A stretch of DNA of 64,000 bases from Bipolaris cookei (taxonomy: Eukaryota > Ascomycota > Dothideomycetes > Pleosporales > Pleosporaceae), in NCBI GenBank assembly GCA_002286855.1, contig NRSV01000041.1:124001-188000 (forward strand). Reading direction: 5' to 3'. The notes beneath the pieces were generated by a model that did no database searches, was not told where the DNA came from, and saw only the letters and a list, made by a program, of their open reading frames with translations. The translations under genes and the position numbers were made by a program. Below, piece by piece: positions 24,201 to 36,014 of the stretch; position 1 is the first letter of the stretch; each line of letters starts with the position of its first letter.

Positions 24201-24724
24201 AGACAAACACCATCAAGCAGCCAGACTGGGATTTGTCTCTGTGCTGTCATGGACAAATAAACATGGTAGTATCTTGCTAGCACAAACATATGTTCTGCAG
24301 CTCGTGGCGACCACGCGATATGCTGACGCCTGCTCAACTTGGTGCAATGAACAACGGAGTGCCTCGCAATCTCGAACCGCGCACGTGCCGCTAGTACGAA
24401 ACAGGGCTAGCATCAGGGGTACAGCTGAGCGCTTGTGGATCTGTCTTGGGATGCTTGGTCGGCCTTAGATTTCTTCACTCGTTGTGCCTCAGAGCTGTTT
24501 CCTCACTCACTCTTCTGTTTTACCCAGTCAATCATTCAGTGTTTAAGTTAATTCCTTTTTGCATACAGCCTTCTTTGCTGTTGCGCCACGCTCCTTGACC
24601 CATTTTGCGCATTACCAAACGCCCCAAGACGCACGCCCTGCCCTTGATTCTCGGCGAACCAACCTAAGCTCTTGCCAATCCCAACCACACATCTTGGAAA
24701 ACATCTTATACTCCCCCTATCGAT
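21261..24724. other. 3.5 kb divergent promoter region, FKS1 / GH72 gene
   Basis: Two wall-building genes diverge from it. Open frames up to about 230 codons (for example 21603-22304 minus) are GC-rich chance frames with no family motif. A GTACATA-rich patch lies at about 23510-23550. The 450 bases before 24725 are C/T-rich. An unrecognised small or non-coding gene cannot be excluded. Confidence 0.45.
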
Positions 24725-26533
24725 ATGCGCGGAATAATCGCGACCACGGCCCTGCTCGCAGGCGTACAGGCTGCTGTTGACCCAATTATCATCAAGGTAA
24801 CATGTCGCATGAAGGGATGCGACACCAGTGGCTAACAACGCGCAATAGGGGCAAAAGTTCTTCATGAAGAACAGTGGTGAACAATTGTAAGTAACGCGTT
24901 CGCCGCACCTATCGAAGCCAAGCTAACGCCCAGCCAGTTTCATGAAGGGTGTTGCTTATCAACGTAAGCATCCAGTAGGCCAAGATCAGAACGCGAGACT
25001 CACAACTAGCAGAGGAAGTCAACTCCAACACCACAGCCACTTCGACCGATGCACTCAAGATCACCGACCCCCTCGCCGATTCGGCAGCATGCAAGCGTGA
25101 TATCGCCATGCTCAAGAAGCTCGACACTAATACCATTCGTGTCTATGCCATTGACCCCAAGAAGGACCACACGGACTGCATGACCCAGCTCGCAGATGCT
25201 GGCATCTACGTCGTTGCTGACTTGTCCGAGCCTGGACTATCCATCAACCGCGACGACCCCGGCTGGACTGTCGATCTCTACAACCGCTACACCAGTGTTG
25301 TTGATGAGATGATGAAGTTCGACAACACCCTTGGTTTCTTCGCCGGTAACGAGGTTAGCAACCAGCCCAACAACACCGTTGCCAGTGCATTCGTCAAGGC
25401 TGCTGTCCGTGACACCAAAGCCTACATCAAGAGCAAGAACTACCGCGAGATTGGTGTTGGTTATGCCACTAACGACGATGCCGAGATCCGTGAGAACATG
25501 GCCAACTACTTCGACTGTGGTGACAAGGACAGCGCCATTGATTTCTGGGGTTACAACATCTACTCCTGGTGCGGTGACTCTTCCTTCACCAAGTCTGGCT
25601 ATGACGTTCAGACCAAGAACTTTGAAAAGTACAACGTCCCCGTCTTCTTCGCTGAATACGGTTGCAACACCCCTCGCCCCCGTTTGTTCACCGAGGTCAA
25701 GGCTCTCTATGGCAAAGACATGGTTGACACCTGGTCTGGCGGTATCGTGTACATGTACTTTGAGGAGGAGAACCAGTTTGGTAAGTCTTTCTGTTAAATT
25801 GCTCAAGTTTGCATACTCACAATCTCCAGGTCTCGTTTCCATCAAGGACGGCAAGGCTGTGCCCAACGACGACTTCGACAACCTGTCTTCACAGATTGCC
25901 AAGGCTTCCCCGGTTGGTGTCAAGATGGCTGACTACAACCCTACCAACACCGCCGCTGCCTCGTGCCCCAAGGTCACCCCCGCAAAGTGGGAGGCCGAGT
26001 CCGACCCTCTCCCCCCTTCTGCCAATGCCAACCTCTGCTCATGCATGATGGAGACCCTCTCATGTGTCGTCGACGAGAAGACTGATGAGGAGGACTATGG
26101 TGACATCTTCGGCTTTGTCTGCGGCTTGAAGGACGGCGAGTACTGTGCAGGCATTAACAAGAATGCCACTTCTGGTCCCTATGGTGTCTACGGTATGTGC
26201 TCCAATCGTGAGCAGCTCTCTTTCGCTGTCAATGCCTACGCCAAGAAGAACAGCGGTGGCTGCAGCTTCAAGGGCAAGGCCACCACCCAGTCTGCCAACC
26301 CTAGCCCCACTGCTTCCGGCTGTGCTTCGCTTCTTAAGGAGGCTGGTGCTGCTGGTACTGGCTCTGTCGCTGGCGGTGCCGTTGCTGCTGCCTCCAGCAC
26401 CAGCTCCGCAGGTGCTGGCTCCGGCGCTGGCTCCACTGGCGTCGCTTCTGCCCTCTCCACTGACGGTGTCTTTGGTCTCGGTCTCTACATGCTTGGTGCC
26501 GTTGCTTCAGGTATGGCTATGATCCTGTTGTAG
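24725..26533 (+). CDS. GPI-anchored GH72 beta-1,3-glucanosyltransferase with X8/CBM43 domain (Gel/Gas family)
   Basis: It splits and re-joins beta-1,3-glucan chains in the wall, elongating the Fks1 product. Exons 24725-24796, 24849-24886, 24938-24963, 25013-25780 and 25830-26533 join in frame to 535 residues. A signal peptide covers about residues 1-16 (MRGIIATTALLAGVQA). The GH72 domain starts GQKFFMKNSGEQFFMKGVAY; the acid/base Glu159 is in GFFAGNEV and the nucleophile Glu260 in VFFAEYGCN. A Cys-rich X8/CBM43 module follows (LCSCMMETLSCVV, FGFVCGLKDGEYCAGI, YGMCSNREQLSFA), placing it in the GH72-plus subgroup. The tail is a Ser/Ala/Gly linker and a hydrophobic end (LGLYMLGAVASGMAMILL) typical of a GPI signal. 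Two very short exons (38 and 26 nt) near the start are easy to miss in automatic annotation. It is divergent from FKS1. Confidence 0.95.
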
Positions 26534-27423
26534 ATGCAAATCTCGGCATGATAGAAGGGCTGTTTAATTGGGTTGTCGTGGGTTGACCTTGTCGTTTTTC
26601 ACATTTGCATTGTTTGCGTGGGCTTGCGCTTATTCCCATTTGTATCACTCGTTTTCTATATCCTATACCGCCGTGTATGGTCTGTCATGGAATGCCCTTT
26701 TTTCTGAAAGAAATTGTAATTACGGGCATGCGTATCTGTGGAATCGATGTAGATATGCAGTGCAATTATAGACGCATTACAATCTGACCTGTGTACTTGT
26801 GCGCGATATACTTCCGATGTATGCTTTGCTGTTGTATTATTAGTTTATCCGATTAGTATTCATTATATACCAACACAAACAAACGGTTCTTGCAGAGCTG
26901 ACGGCTTTAGCATTCTAGTTCCGTCATCAACGCTGAATGCTTGCAATGTAACCTCATCTTTTGGTTACAGACTTCACGTTTGCGCATATGTTGGAGGGGT
27001 AGCTGATGCGCCCGACATCGAACCACCGCCCCACTTCTTGACTGTATTTCATAGTAGGCTGACAAGATTCCCTGCTTTACTATGTTCAGCCTGACCTTAC
27101 TGTACCAACTGGTTCACCGTTTGTCCTTTCATGGGACACTGTGTGGGCGTTTGCATGTTGCGCAGTTCAGTCTGCCTATCCACAGCTTCTGCCTGCATTG
27201 ACGTCATCTGACTGACCTTGGAAAACGACCTCACAAACAAACTTGGCTTGGGCCATGCCTATAACGCCTCAAGCCCAAAGCATACAAACAAGAAGCCAAC
27301 CAGCATATTCCTTTAGAGTTCTCAAGAGTAAGCAGGCGCCATTGAAGTACTCGAAAGAAAGGATACCAGCAGATACATCGGCGCGCTAGGAAACTATATG
27401 CGCCTAGCTATCGACAAGACACC
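26534..27423. other. Intergenic: GH72 3' flank and FluG-like promoter
   Basis: 890 bases between two tandem plus-strand genes. No gene is seen; AT-rich stretch at about 26800-26890. Confidence 0.5.
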
Positions 27424-30394
27424 ATGAGCCAAACCACATCCCCAGCTCGGCCCACAGTTGATCATCTGCGACATGTCGTCCACAACTACCCAATCATCGA
27501 CAATCACGCGCACAATCTCATCTTGCCTCAACATATAGACACAATACCATTCGAAACCATCACTACAGAAGCTCAAGGTAGAGCCTTGAGAGACACATTC
27601 AAGTCGCTTTCTCATCTACGAGCAGCTAAGCAACTACGTCTACTGTACGAGTGTGGAGAGGATGCGGATTGGGAAGAGATCCTTGAGCAGAGAGTGGAAT
27701 GGCTTCGAAGCAACTCGGAACGTTTGCACCAACGATGCTTTGAAAACGTACACGCATTGCTCATTGATGATGGCCTTGCTTTGCCAGACAAAGTCTTCCC
27801 TTACAACTACCACGACCGATATACCAAGGCACCTACTAAACGCATCGTGCGCATCGAAACTGTTGCTGAACAGCTGATGGAAAGTCTTGTGCAGGATGCA
27901 TCAGAAGACGACTTGGCGAAAAGTAAATTTCTGCCACAGATATGGACCGACTTTACCGACGACTTTGAGAGAGCAATTCAAGAGGCCGTAGAGGACGACA
28001 ATATTGCTGGTTTCAAGTCTGTCGTATGCTACCGGACGGGGTTGGATATTGAGCCTGAATACGATGAAGCCGCAAAAGCAGTGGGCCACCCTTTCGAACG
28101 CTATGTGAAGACCTGCATTCGTAAACGCAACTTTCGGATGGAAAAGAAGCCTCTGAATGACTACCTAGTGCTGCGAACACTTGAGATACTTTCTGAGCGG
28201 TTATCGCATCCTGATTCGCTTGCGAAACCATTCCAGCTGCACACCGGCCTAGGCGACAACGATATCAACTTGCTGGAGTCAAACCCTGCCTTTCTTCAGC
28301 CGCTGATAGAGAATTACCCACAAGTTCCCTTTGTCATTCTTCACTCGGCGTATCCATATACACGCGAAGCAGGCTACCTTGCAACTGTTTATCGACATGT
28401 GTATTTGGATATTGGCGAAGTCTTCCCCATGGTCAGCAGAGATGGTCAGAGAGCGGTCCTCCGTCAAGCCTTGGAGTTGGTTCCCGGTAGCAAGCTCCTC
28501 TACTCTAGTGACGGTCATTGGTTCCCAGAGACTTTCTGGCTTGCTAACGTGCAGTTCCGCGAAGTCTGGCTCGAGGTAAGATGAACCACATGCTATATTG
28601 CATCTCCAGAGCATACTGATCAAGCTAGTTACTCCTCGAATACATTCAAAGGGGTGACCTTACTCCTCACCAAGCCATTGGTATGACTAAAGATATTATG
28701 TTCAACAACTCTAATGTTCTCTATGATCTGCGTTATCAAGCAGTGTTTGATGAGAATATACAGTCATTACCAAAACAGTTGACGTACAATGCAAAGCCAA
28801 ACGCGCCAATCTCTCCATATCAATCACCAGCTGCAACACCAGGACCCAAAATTCCTGCATTCGATCAGGATGCTGCTTCTCAACGCGCCAGCCAATCAGC
28901 TTCTCCTTACGTACAGCCAAACTTCCCTCCACCACCAAAAGTACCGCAAGTATACGACGTTGAACTGTTTAAACGGTTCATGGAGAACAATCCAAATATC
29001 AAGTTTATCTATGTGCAGTGGCTTGACTATACAGCCACGGTTCGGAGCCGTATAGTTCCCATTAGAGAATTCACAAGGATAATAAATGAAGGCAGGCGTA
29101 TAGGTATCTCGCGAGGCACCCTTGGCATTTTACAAAATGATGGTCCAACTCCGGTCATGAACACTACAGGTCAGATTTATGTTGAGCCTGACCTACGTTC
29201 ACTTTGCCGGACGCACAACAAGGACCCTCTCCCAGCCGCCACGGTGTTTAGTTACTGGCGCTCAGAGAATGGCTCCGCTCTTCCCGAAGATCCCCGCAAC
29301 AATCTGGAGATACTCATCAACGACCTACAATACAACTACTCAGCCACTCTGCTCATAGGGTTTGAGATTGAAGTCACATTCCTCCGTAGGAACACACCGT
29401 CGCCATCCACCAATGCTTCACAAGCAGAGCCGTCGCCACTAACAAAGACGCACGCTTGGTGTACCATGTCGACCGAACAGTGGGCTCAACTGCCGTTCCT
29501 GAGTGAGATTGTACTCGCGCTCGAAGACATGGGTATCGAGCTCCAACAATTTCATGCCGAGTCCGCCCCAGGCCAATATGAGTTTGTCCTGCCGCCGCAA
29601 CCGCCGCTCCTAGCTATCGACTCACTGATCCAAGCACGGCAGGCGATTGCACAAATAGCCAGTCTGCACGACTTGCGAGCAACGCTACACCCACAGCCGT
29701 TCGAAGGCATAGGCACCGCAGCCCACGCGCACATTAGTTTGCACCCGCCAGATCGTGACATGCAGTTCTTTGTGGGAGGAATATTGAGACACTTACCCGC
29801 CATCTGTGCATTCAGTATGCCGCAAGAAGATAGTTACGCAAGAGTCAACGATAACTCTTGGTCCGGAGGATCCTGGGTACGTTATCCTCCCACTGCACCC
29901 TCTTTTAGCAACTCAAAGAGAAACCCCCTACCCCCTGCCCCCTACCCCCTAACCCTCCCTCTTCTAACAAATACATACAGGTAGCATGGGGTACGCAGAA
30001 CCGCGAAACCCCTCTTCGCCGCGTCGAGCAGGGCCACTGGGAAATCCGCGCGCTAGACGGTACCGCAAACATTTACTTTGCGCTGTCTGCACTGTTGGCT
30101 GCAGGTATCCTCGGTCTCGCGGCTAACGAACCCGCATCGGCGTACCCGGAACGCGATGTCGCTGTTAATCCGGCGACGCTGGATGAGCAGGACCGCGCTG
30201 AACTGGGTGTGACGCAGATGCTGCCCAAGAGTCTGGGCGAGGCAATGGATGCGTTGCATAAGGATGCAGCGCTGCATGAGGCGTTGGCACCAGCGCTGGT
30301 GAGGGACTATTTGGCTATCAAGGACGGGGAGAGGCGCATGTTGGGTGCCATGTCTGAGTACGAGCGCAGGATGTTTTTGATTGATAGGTACTAG
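27424..30394 (+). CDS. fluG: FluG-like protein: amidohydrolase fused to glutamine synthetase-type domain
   Basis: Exons 27424-28575, 28629-29876 and 29981-30394 join in frame to 937 residues, close to the length of Aspergillus FluG. The N-terminal half is an amidohydrolase-2 domain: IIDNHAHN (metal-binding HxH), FQLHTGLGDND, FVILHSAYPYTREAGYLA and LLYSSDGHWFPE. The C-terminal half (from about residue 490) is a type-I glutamine synthetase fold: FIYVQWLDYTATVRSRIVP, GFEIEVTFL, ESAPGQYEFVLPPQPPL, AHAHISLHP, and after the last intron VAWGTQNRETPLRRVE and ALDGTANIYFALSALLAAG. In Aspergillus nidulans FluG is needed for the signal that starts conidiation; whether this copy is the orthologue or a paralogue cannot be told by eye. 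Intron 2 (29877-29980) carries a C-rich repeat. It is convergent with the next gene, only 196 nt apart. Confidence 0.9.
29924..29960 (+). repeat. C-rich CCCCCTA-type repeat inside FluG-like intron 2
   Basis: About four imperfect units of CCCCCTA/CCCCCTG then CTAACCCTCCC within the 104-nt intron. The complementary strand has four or more G5 runs, so a G-quadruplex is possible. It resembles degenerate telomere repeat but is short and imperfect. Confidence 0.6.
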
Positions 30395-30590
30395 GGGATT
30401 GGGGGTTTTTGCTGCTTTCACAGCAGACTAATGACCTTATTGCTGTACTCGAGACGAATGTAACTAGGAAAGACGTTTGATAGTAATCAAGTATGAATGT
30501 TTTGTCATCTACACTTCATTTTTTATTCCGTACAACATTCACACTGCTCTCTACATACGGGTATCTCTTTTTACTTTCCTTTCTCACCTC

Positions 30591-32998
30591 TCAAATCAAT
30601 CCCAAACCCTTCATCTTCCCCACCATAGCCTTCGCTTTCACATCCCCCCCCGCATCATCATGCGCACACTTAGCATGTCTAATCAACTCGCCTCTCCAGC
30701 GCCAGTAACTACTTTCAATCTGCCTCGCCACATTCTCGCCCTCTACCCGCGCAACAAGATGACAAACCCAAATCAGTCTCCTCGCACTGATAAATCGATG
30801 TTCCGTCATAGGTCGAATAATCGCAGCGCGCACTACGGCTTTCGTGAATAACGGACCAATCGATAGCGAGTGCGTCTGAAGGTAGTTGTAGAGATAGTAT
30901 ATCGAGCGCCACGTCTCACGATGGGAGCGCGTGGTACTGAGCGAGTAGAAATGAGCGAGTTGGTGGATGAGGATTGTACGGTCCGAAGTGGACATGTCGG
31001 CAGTGGTGGTTGCGTAGATTTGGGGTAGAGCGTGGTTTGCGGAGGCGCGGTCGAGGATTGCGGTGAATTCGCGGCGGGCTTGTAGATGAAGAAGATGCTT
31101 CTTTGTGTGGGACAAGGCGCTCGCAGTGGATGTAGAAGAAGGAGAGATGAGTTTAATAAGAAGGTCAGTTATGCCTTGGCAGGTGCGTAGAGCAAAGGCG
31201 TAGTGTTGACGGGCTTGTTCGTTCATCGACTCAGTTTTGCGGGGAAGTGAGGCTGCTCTTTTTATGAATCGAGATTGGATGCTTGATGCGTTTTCTAGCA
31301 TGAATCCTTGCTGTTTCAGTGTGGACAAGATGCGGTATACGGAAATCAAGTCGGCATAACGAGTGAAGGTATATACAGTGATGTCTACCAAGGGCGTACA
31401 AGGTAAACCCTCTTTTTGCATGCGAGCAAAGACAAGCCCCAAGAGTATTTCAAACTCCGGGGGTTCTTGAGACGTATGCATGGGAGCATAGATGAGCTGC
31501 AATACCCTCTCCCTGTAAGAAGCGTACAGTGTTTGCTGTGTCAATTGAAATGTCAGGGCGTGAAGCAACACATGGCCTCGCATTCTGCCAGGGTTGCTGT
31601 TCCTGAAGACATACTTGTTCACCGCTGCGAACGCGATGTCCAAAAAGTCTGCGCTAGATGCATGAGAGGCTGAACGTCTATCAAGACCTTCAAGCACCGT
31701 AAACCATGCGCTGAGGGAATGTCCATGAACCCTATCCGACAGCCTAGTTTCCCGCGCAACAGCTATGGCGAGAGATGCAGTAACGGACGGGATAAGCGAT
31801 CGAAGTTGCTTTCGCGGAAGACAGAAAAGAATCTTTTCCAAGGTGGCACAGAGTTTGTAGTCGGCGGCAGCACGCGCAAGTAATATGATTGTGCTTTGCT
31901 GTACACCGTTTGTACCTGTGAGGATTGAGAGCAACGTCTCTCTAATGTCGATGTTTTGAATCTTGTTGGCGACCAAAGCCAAAGCCTGTGCTACAGAGGA
32001 CTCGATCTTATTGTTTGTTGAAAGAGCGCCTTGAAGTGCGAGCTGAATGACGGAGAGAAGCTCGGTGTCCTGTGAAGAGTTCTTCGAGACTGTGGCAGAC
32101 GCCGCCAACTCAACCACTCTCATGGATATGTCATGGTAAACTCTGGTAGCGTACGAAAAATGTGCTGAAGATTTCCCTAAACAGTGCAGAAAGTTTTGGC
32201 TTTGCGATGTGTACACGGGAGGTAGCGCGAACGACTCGTGCTCTAAGAGAATGCTCGAAGGATCCCAGCCGAGTTCCGCCACATGCTCCACTACCATAGT
32301 ATTGTATATCCATGCATCAGAGTCGACTGGGTAACAAGACTTCCAGGCATTGGCAAGGAGTCTGTTGCGCTCAGCAAAGGATAGGTCTCCTGCATATACG
32401 ATCTTGGATTTGAAGTCATCAAAGCGGGTCATGATATGCGCGCTAATCCGTTGGAGGTCTCCACTTAAAGTCCCAGTAGAAGCGTATTCGGAATCATCAG
32501 AGTTTGGAGAGGCGAGTGGGTTGGGTTGGGGAGTCGAGACTGCATGCGAATGTGAAATACGATCGAATTGAGGTACTTGGGAGCTCGGCAGCTGTTGATT
32601 CACTGCTATTGTCAGCAGAGCAGATTGAGTTTTTATAGTGCAGACGTACAAAGGTCTAATGGCTCGGTCCTGTGCTGCAAGGACGGCGCTTCGTATCTCC
32701 AAGTGGGCTGCGACTCTCTGCGGAAGGCAAACAGAGCGCCCAGGTTGAAGAGCGATTGAAAGGTGTATTGAGGATGGAACCCCGCAGAGACAGTCATCCG
32801 GCGCTTCGCTGCCCTCCTTCTAGCCTCCAATGGCCCCGGGACATTGCTGCCATGGCGTCTCTGGTGTGGACACGAGCTGGGGAAAAATGGATTGAGGGCC
32901 CGGGTGAGGAGGTCGTCAGAGATCCATATGTGATGGGCAGTGGGTAGTTGGAGCGACTGCACTGCTCTGCGGCAGGCAGCGGACGGACGGCGCATCAA
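30591..32998 (-). CDS. Unrecognised, probably mitochondrial helical protein
   Basis: Exons 32998-32650 and 32605-30591 join in frame to 787 residues (T|CA gives Ser; 44-nt intron). I do not recognise the family. The first about 75 residues are rich in Arg, Ala and Ser with few acidic residues (MMRRPSAACRRAVQSLQLP, ARRRAAKRRMTVSAG), as in mitochondrial targeting peptides. From about residue 200 on it looks all-helical, with repeating amphipathic segments (LLSVIQLALQGAL, VAQALALVANKIQN, DITVYTFTRYADLISVYRIL, LIHQLAHFYSL) that could be a PPR/TPR-like solenoid; no exact repeat unit was confirmed. Such proteins often act in organelle RNA expression, but that is inference only. Start could be 32998 or 32995 (MM). 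It is convergent with the FluG-like gene. Confidence 0.7.
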
Positions 32999-33359
32999 GC
33001 GGGGTGGTGGTCATCGAAGTGGGCGCGTAGCTTGGTAGGCCATTGAGGGCATGTCCAGATTGGGAAGCGGGCGGTACACGTGACATTGATGACTAAGAGG
33101 ATCGCGAGAATGGTTTGGTGGTTTGGTCTATGTACGTACTTACATAACACAGCTCAGACTAGGTGGATACAGAAAATGGGGTATGCTTGACGGGAGGATG
33201 CGACAAAGCTGGGGAACTTTGACACGGTCTTGGGTCTTGGGACGAGCCCGCTTGACCCCGTGGTGGTGCGCCTGTGTCTCAGGATACCAAGACGATTTGA
33301 CGGCTGTCTAATGGACCCGTTGGCGGCACAGAGGCTGAGGCGCAACGGTTAAGCGGGGT

Positions 33360-33386
33360 GGCAGGCAGGCAGGCAGGCAGGCAGGC
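33360..33386 (+). repeat. (GGCA)6 microsatellite
   Basis: Six perfect GGCA units followed by GGC. Confidence 0.9.
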
Positions 33387-34134
33387 CGTGTGTCGGGTTC
33401 GCAGACAGGACATATATGGACTATGGATATAAGAGGGAAAACGACATGGGACCAGACAGCACGCAGAGTAAGTTTGTACATGTATGCGCGTATGTGTACA
33501 CACGTATACGGGTGAGCAGGACACGAGCCGGGCGTGCACGTCTAGAGTTCTCGGTGAGTGGTTGGGCCGGAAGAAGCGGGCAACGGGCAGCAGGCAGCGG
33601 GCAGCGTGTACAGCATAGGATGTCCTGGAGGTTAAATGAGCATGAAAGCGCCGTCAAGCCACCGCGTCTCGTTTACTGCTCGGCGAGCCGACAATGGCGC
33701 ACTCAGCAATCAGTCGAGATCCCAACAGTGGCACGAGTGGATCGCGCAGAGGTTCTCGGCCTGCAATCCAATGATCCAAGGGCAAAAAGCAAAGTTGAGC
33801 GACGACAAGGAGCCAACGTCGGTAGGCGTCTAGCCAAAGGCGGCCATGGACGTGGTGCAGGACCGCGCGGCGCCGTACATGGCCCATTGTCAGCCCTCAA
33901 GTACACGCACCCCTGTCGCGCGTGGCTGCTGGTGAAACGCCACTGGCTGGACGAGCAGCCAATTACGGCAGCGTGCCTGGCAGCAGGTGGGGCCGGCTAT
34001 TCCGCCTTGGACATAGCGCTGCGACGGCGGCCCTCGCAGCAGAGGGCCCGGCGTGCGGCCTCGTTCGCAGTCAGGGCAGCAGCGGCAAGGAGAAGAGCAG
34101 TAAGAGCAGTAATGTGTATGTATGCGTAGCAAGA

Positions 34135-34179
34135 GCACCAGTGGCACCCGTGGCACCCGTGGCACCAGTGGCACCCGCA
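34135..34179 (+). repeat. 9-bp tandem repeat, GCACCMGTG x5
   Basis: Five nonamers, GCACCAGTG or GCACCCGTG, the last ending GCA. The length is a multiple of three, so it gives repeated VAP-type codons in one frame, but no gene is supported there. Confidence 0.85.
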
Positions 34180-34827
34180 GCACTAGAGGCAGATGAAGGG
34201 GCCTGCCAATCTGCGGCGCCCTGCCCGAAGCGGTGTCGTGGGAGGGTGTGGGTGCGTCTGACTGCCACTGCCGGCGCGCTAGCTGCCAAGGCTGGCTCCT
34301 GCTCTCCTGGGCCGGCGGTGCCTGCCCATCCCGACTGCTGACTGGGGGCGCCCTCTCCTTGCTTTGCTTTGCTCTTCACTCGCGATCCACTTCTGTCAAG
34401 GCCCGAGCCTCCTCTCGTTTGTCTGCTTCACCCGTCTGTCACTTACCATCGACATACATCCACAATCGTTTGACCTGACCGCTGCCCTCCATACCTCCCA
34501 CCGCCCCTTCCCCCCGACTGTTTTCCTTCCTTTTGCCTACCGCCTCAGGGGTGCATTCCACGGGGCATCCGAACCGTTTCATCGACATCTGTCCTGTCCC
34601 TACGCCCTCGGTTTCAACATCACTCGACGCCGCTGGGCATTGTTGACCGAGCCTGCTTTCCTGCCTGCCTGTACCCATACACGCACACAGGCACCACGTC
34701 GATTATCAGCATCCCATCTTCCATCGCCCCGTCACCCAAGTAGCCCAATCAACCCACACTCGACCCTTCCCCCCGTTCTCACGCCGCCCAAACGCCCATC
34801 GTCCAACACCAACCGCAGCCTCGTCCT

Positions 34828-34861
34828 CATCCCCGTCCATCCCCGTCCATCCCCGTCCATC
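34828..34861 (+). repeat. 10-bp tandem repeat CATCCCCGTC x3
   Basis: Three perfect units plus CATC, within the C/T-rich leader upstream of the WSC gene. Confidence 0.85.
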
Positions 34862-35056
34862 AACCCGTCGACCGCCTCATCTAGCGGCCCCTCCAGGCAC
34901 TGTCTACTGAGGCCTTGCATGTGTAGACGCCCTTGCGCAAAGGCCAAAAGTGCGACACTCGCACACAAGCACCGCTACGGTCAACCGACACGCCGTTGAC
35001 CGGACCGCCGAAGCACCACACCCATCGGCACAGGACCAGCCTACCAGTCCACCACC

Positions 35057-36014
35057 ATGGTCTCCTTCAGATTTGCCTCCGCTCTCGCAGCGGCTTCCAT
35101 TGTCGCCATGGCCTCTGCCGAAACCAGCACCCCAACCATCAAGAACCCCATCACAACACCCACCGTCACAAAGCCCGCCAGTGCCATGACCAGCATCGGC
35201 TGCTTCGAGACTGGCCTACCACTCGAAAACCACGGCTCTTACAACTTCCAATCACCGGGTAACTGTCAACTGGTGTGTCTGCAACTCGACAAGGACGTCA
35301 TGGGTTTGTCCGACGGTGAAAACTGCTGGTGTGGAGACGAGATTCCTGCCAAAGAATGGCAAGTCAAGAACGAGACATGTAGCACCACATGTTCTGGTGA
35401 TGACACTACTGGCTGTAAGTCAAAGATGCAAAAACACTCTTACGTGCGCCATGCTAATCCCTCCCAGGTGGTGGTAAGAATCTTCTGTGGGTTGTCCTCA
35501 CCGGCAACACCAGGAACCAAGTCGACTACTTTCAGCCATCGTCATCATTATCATCATCCAGCAGCAGCACATTAGCACCAAAGACATCTAGCACTACGCC
35601 ATCATCTACTGCCGTTGCCACTGCCACCGCCGTTCCGGTTGCGCCACCTCCACAGGATGATAAGCCCAACACAGTCGCCATCGCAGTGGGCGTCGTTGTC
35701 GGAATACTAGGACTCGCAGCTATTCTGTTCGGTGTTTGGTTCTTGTTGCGCCGGAGACGTCAACAGCAGGCTGAAGAGGACTACCGTCGCAACGCCGCTA
35801 ATGTTAATTCGTTCGTTGGCAGTGGCAAGCTGCACACGAGCAATTCATCCATGAATGACTCTCGTCTGGACCCGAGCTTCATGGACCGAAGGCAGAGCAA
35901 CGGAAGTATCGCAGATAACGAGGACTACTCGAGGCGGATATTGAAGGTAAGCAAGACGTGTCAGAACGCCCTCGTGACTACATGCTAACATTATACCAGG
36001 TGACCAATGTATGA
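35057..36014 (+). CDS. WSC-domain cell-wall stress sensor, single-pass membrane protein
   Basis: Wsc sensors detect wall stress at the cell surface and signal through Rom2/Rho1 to the Pkc1 MAP kinase cascade and glucan synthase. Exons 35057-35414, 35468-35946 and 36000-36014 join in frame to 283 residues. A signal peptide covers residues 1-21 (MVSFRFASALAAASIVAMASA). The WSC Cys domain runs from about residue 48 to 121 (GCFETG, SPGNCQLVCLQ, NCWCGDEIPAK, CSTTCSGDDTTGCGG). A Ser/Thr-rich stretch (the flexible rod that is O-mannosylated in yeast) precedes a membrane span near residues 209-231 (VAIAVGVVVGILGLAAILFG) and a basic stop-transfer RRRRQQQ. The cytosolic tail ends in SRRILKVTNV, like the conserved end of yeast Wsc proteins. 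The last exon encodes only VTNV. Convergent with SLM1 across 4 kb. Confidence 0.92.

Larger units (their letters stand above)
32999..35056. other. 2.1 kb divergent intergenic region with simple repeats
   Basis: It lies between divergent start codons (32998 minus, 35057 plus). It holds several tandem repeats annotated separately and a 700-base C/T-rich leader before the WSC gene. Open frames such as 33416-34129 have no family resemblance and include the repeats. Confidence 0.5.

Noticed and set aside
29924..29960. Interstitial telomere repeat
   Set aside because: Units are CCCCCTA/CCCCCTG rather than the fungal CCCTAA, too few and imperfect, and lie in an intron.
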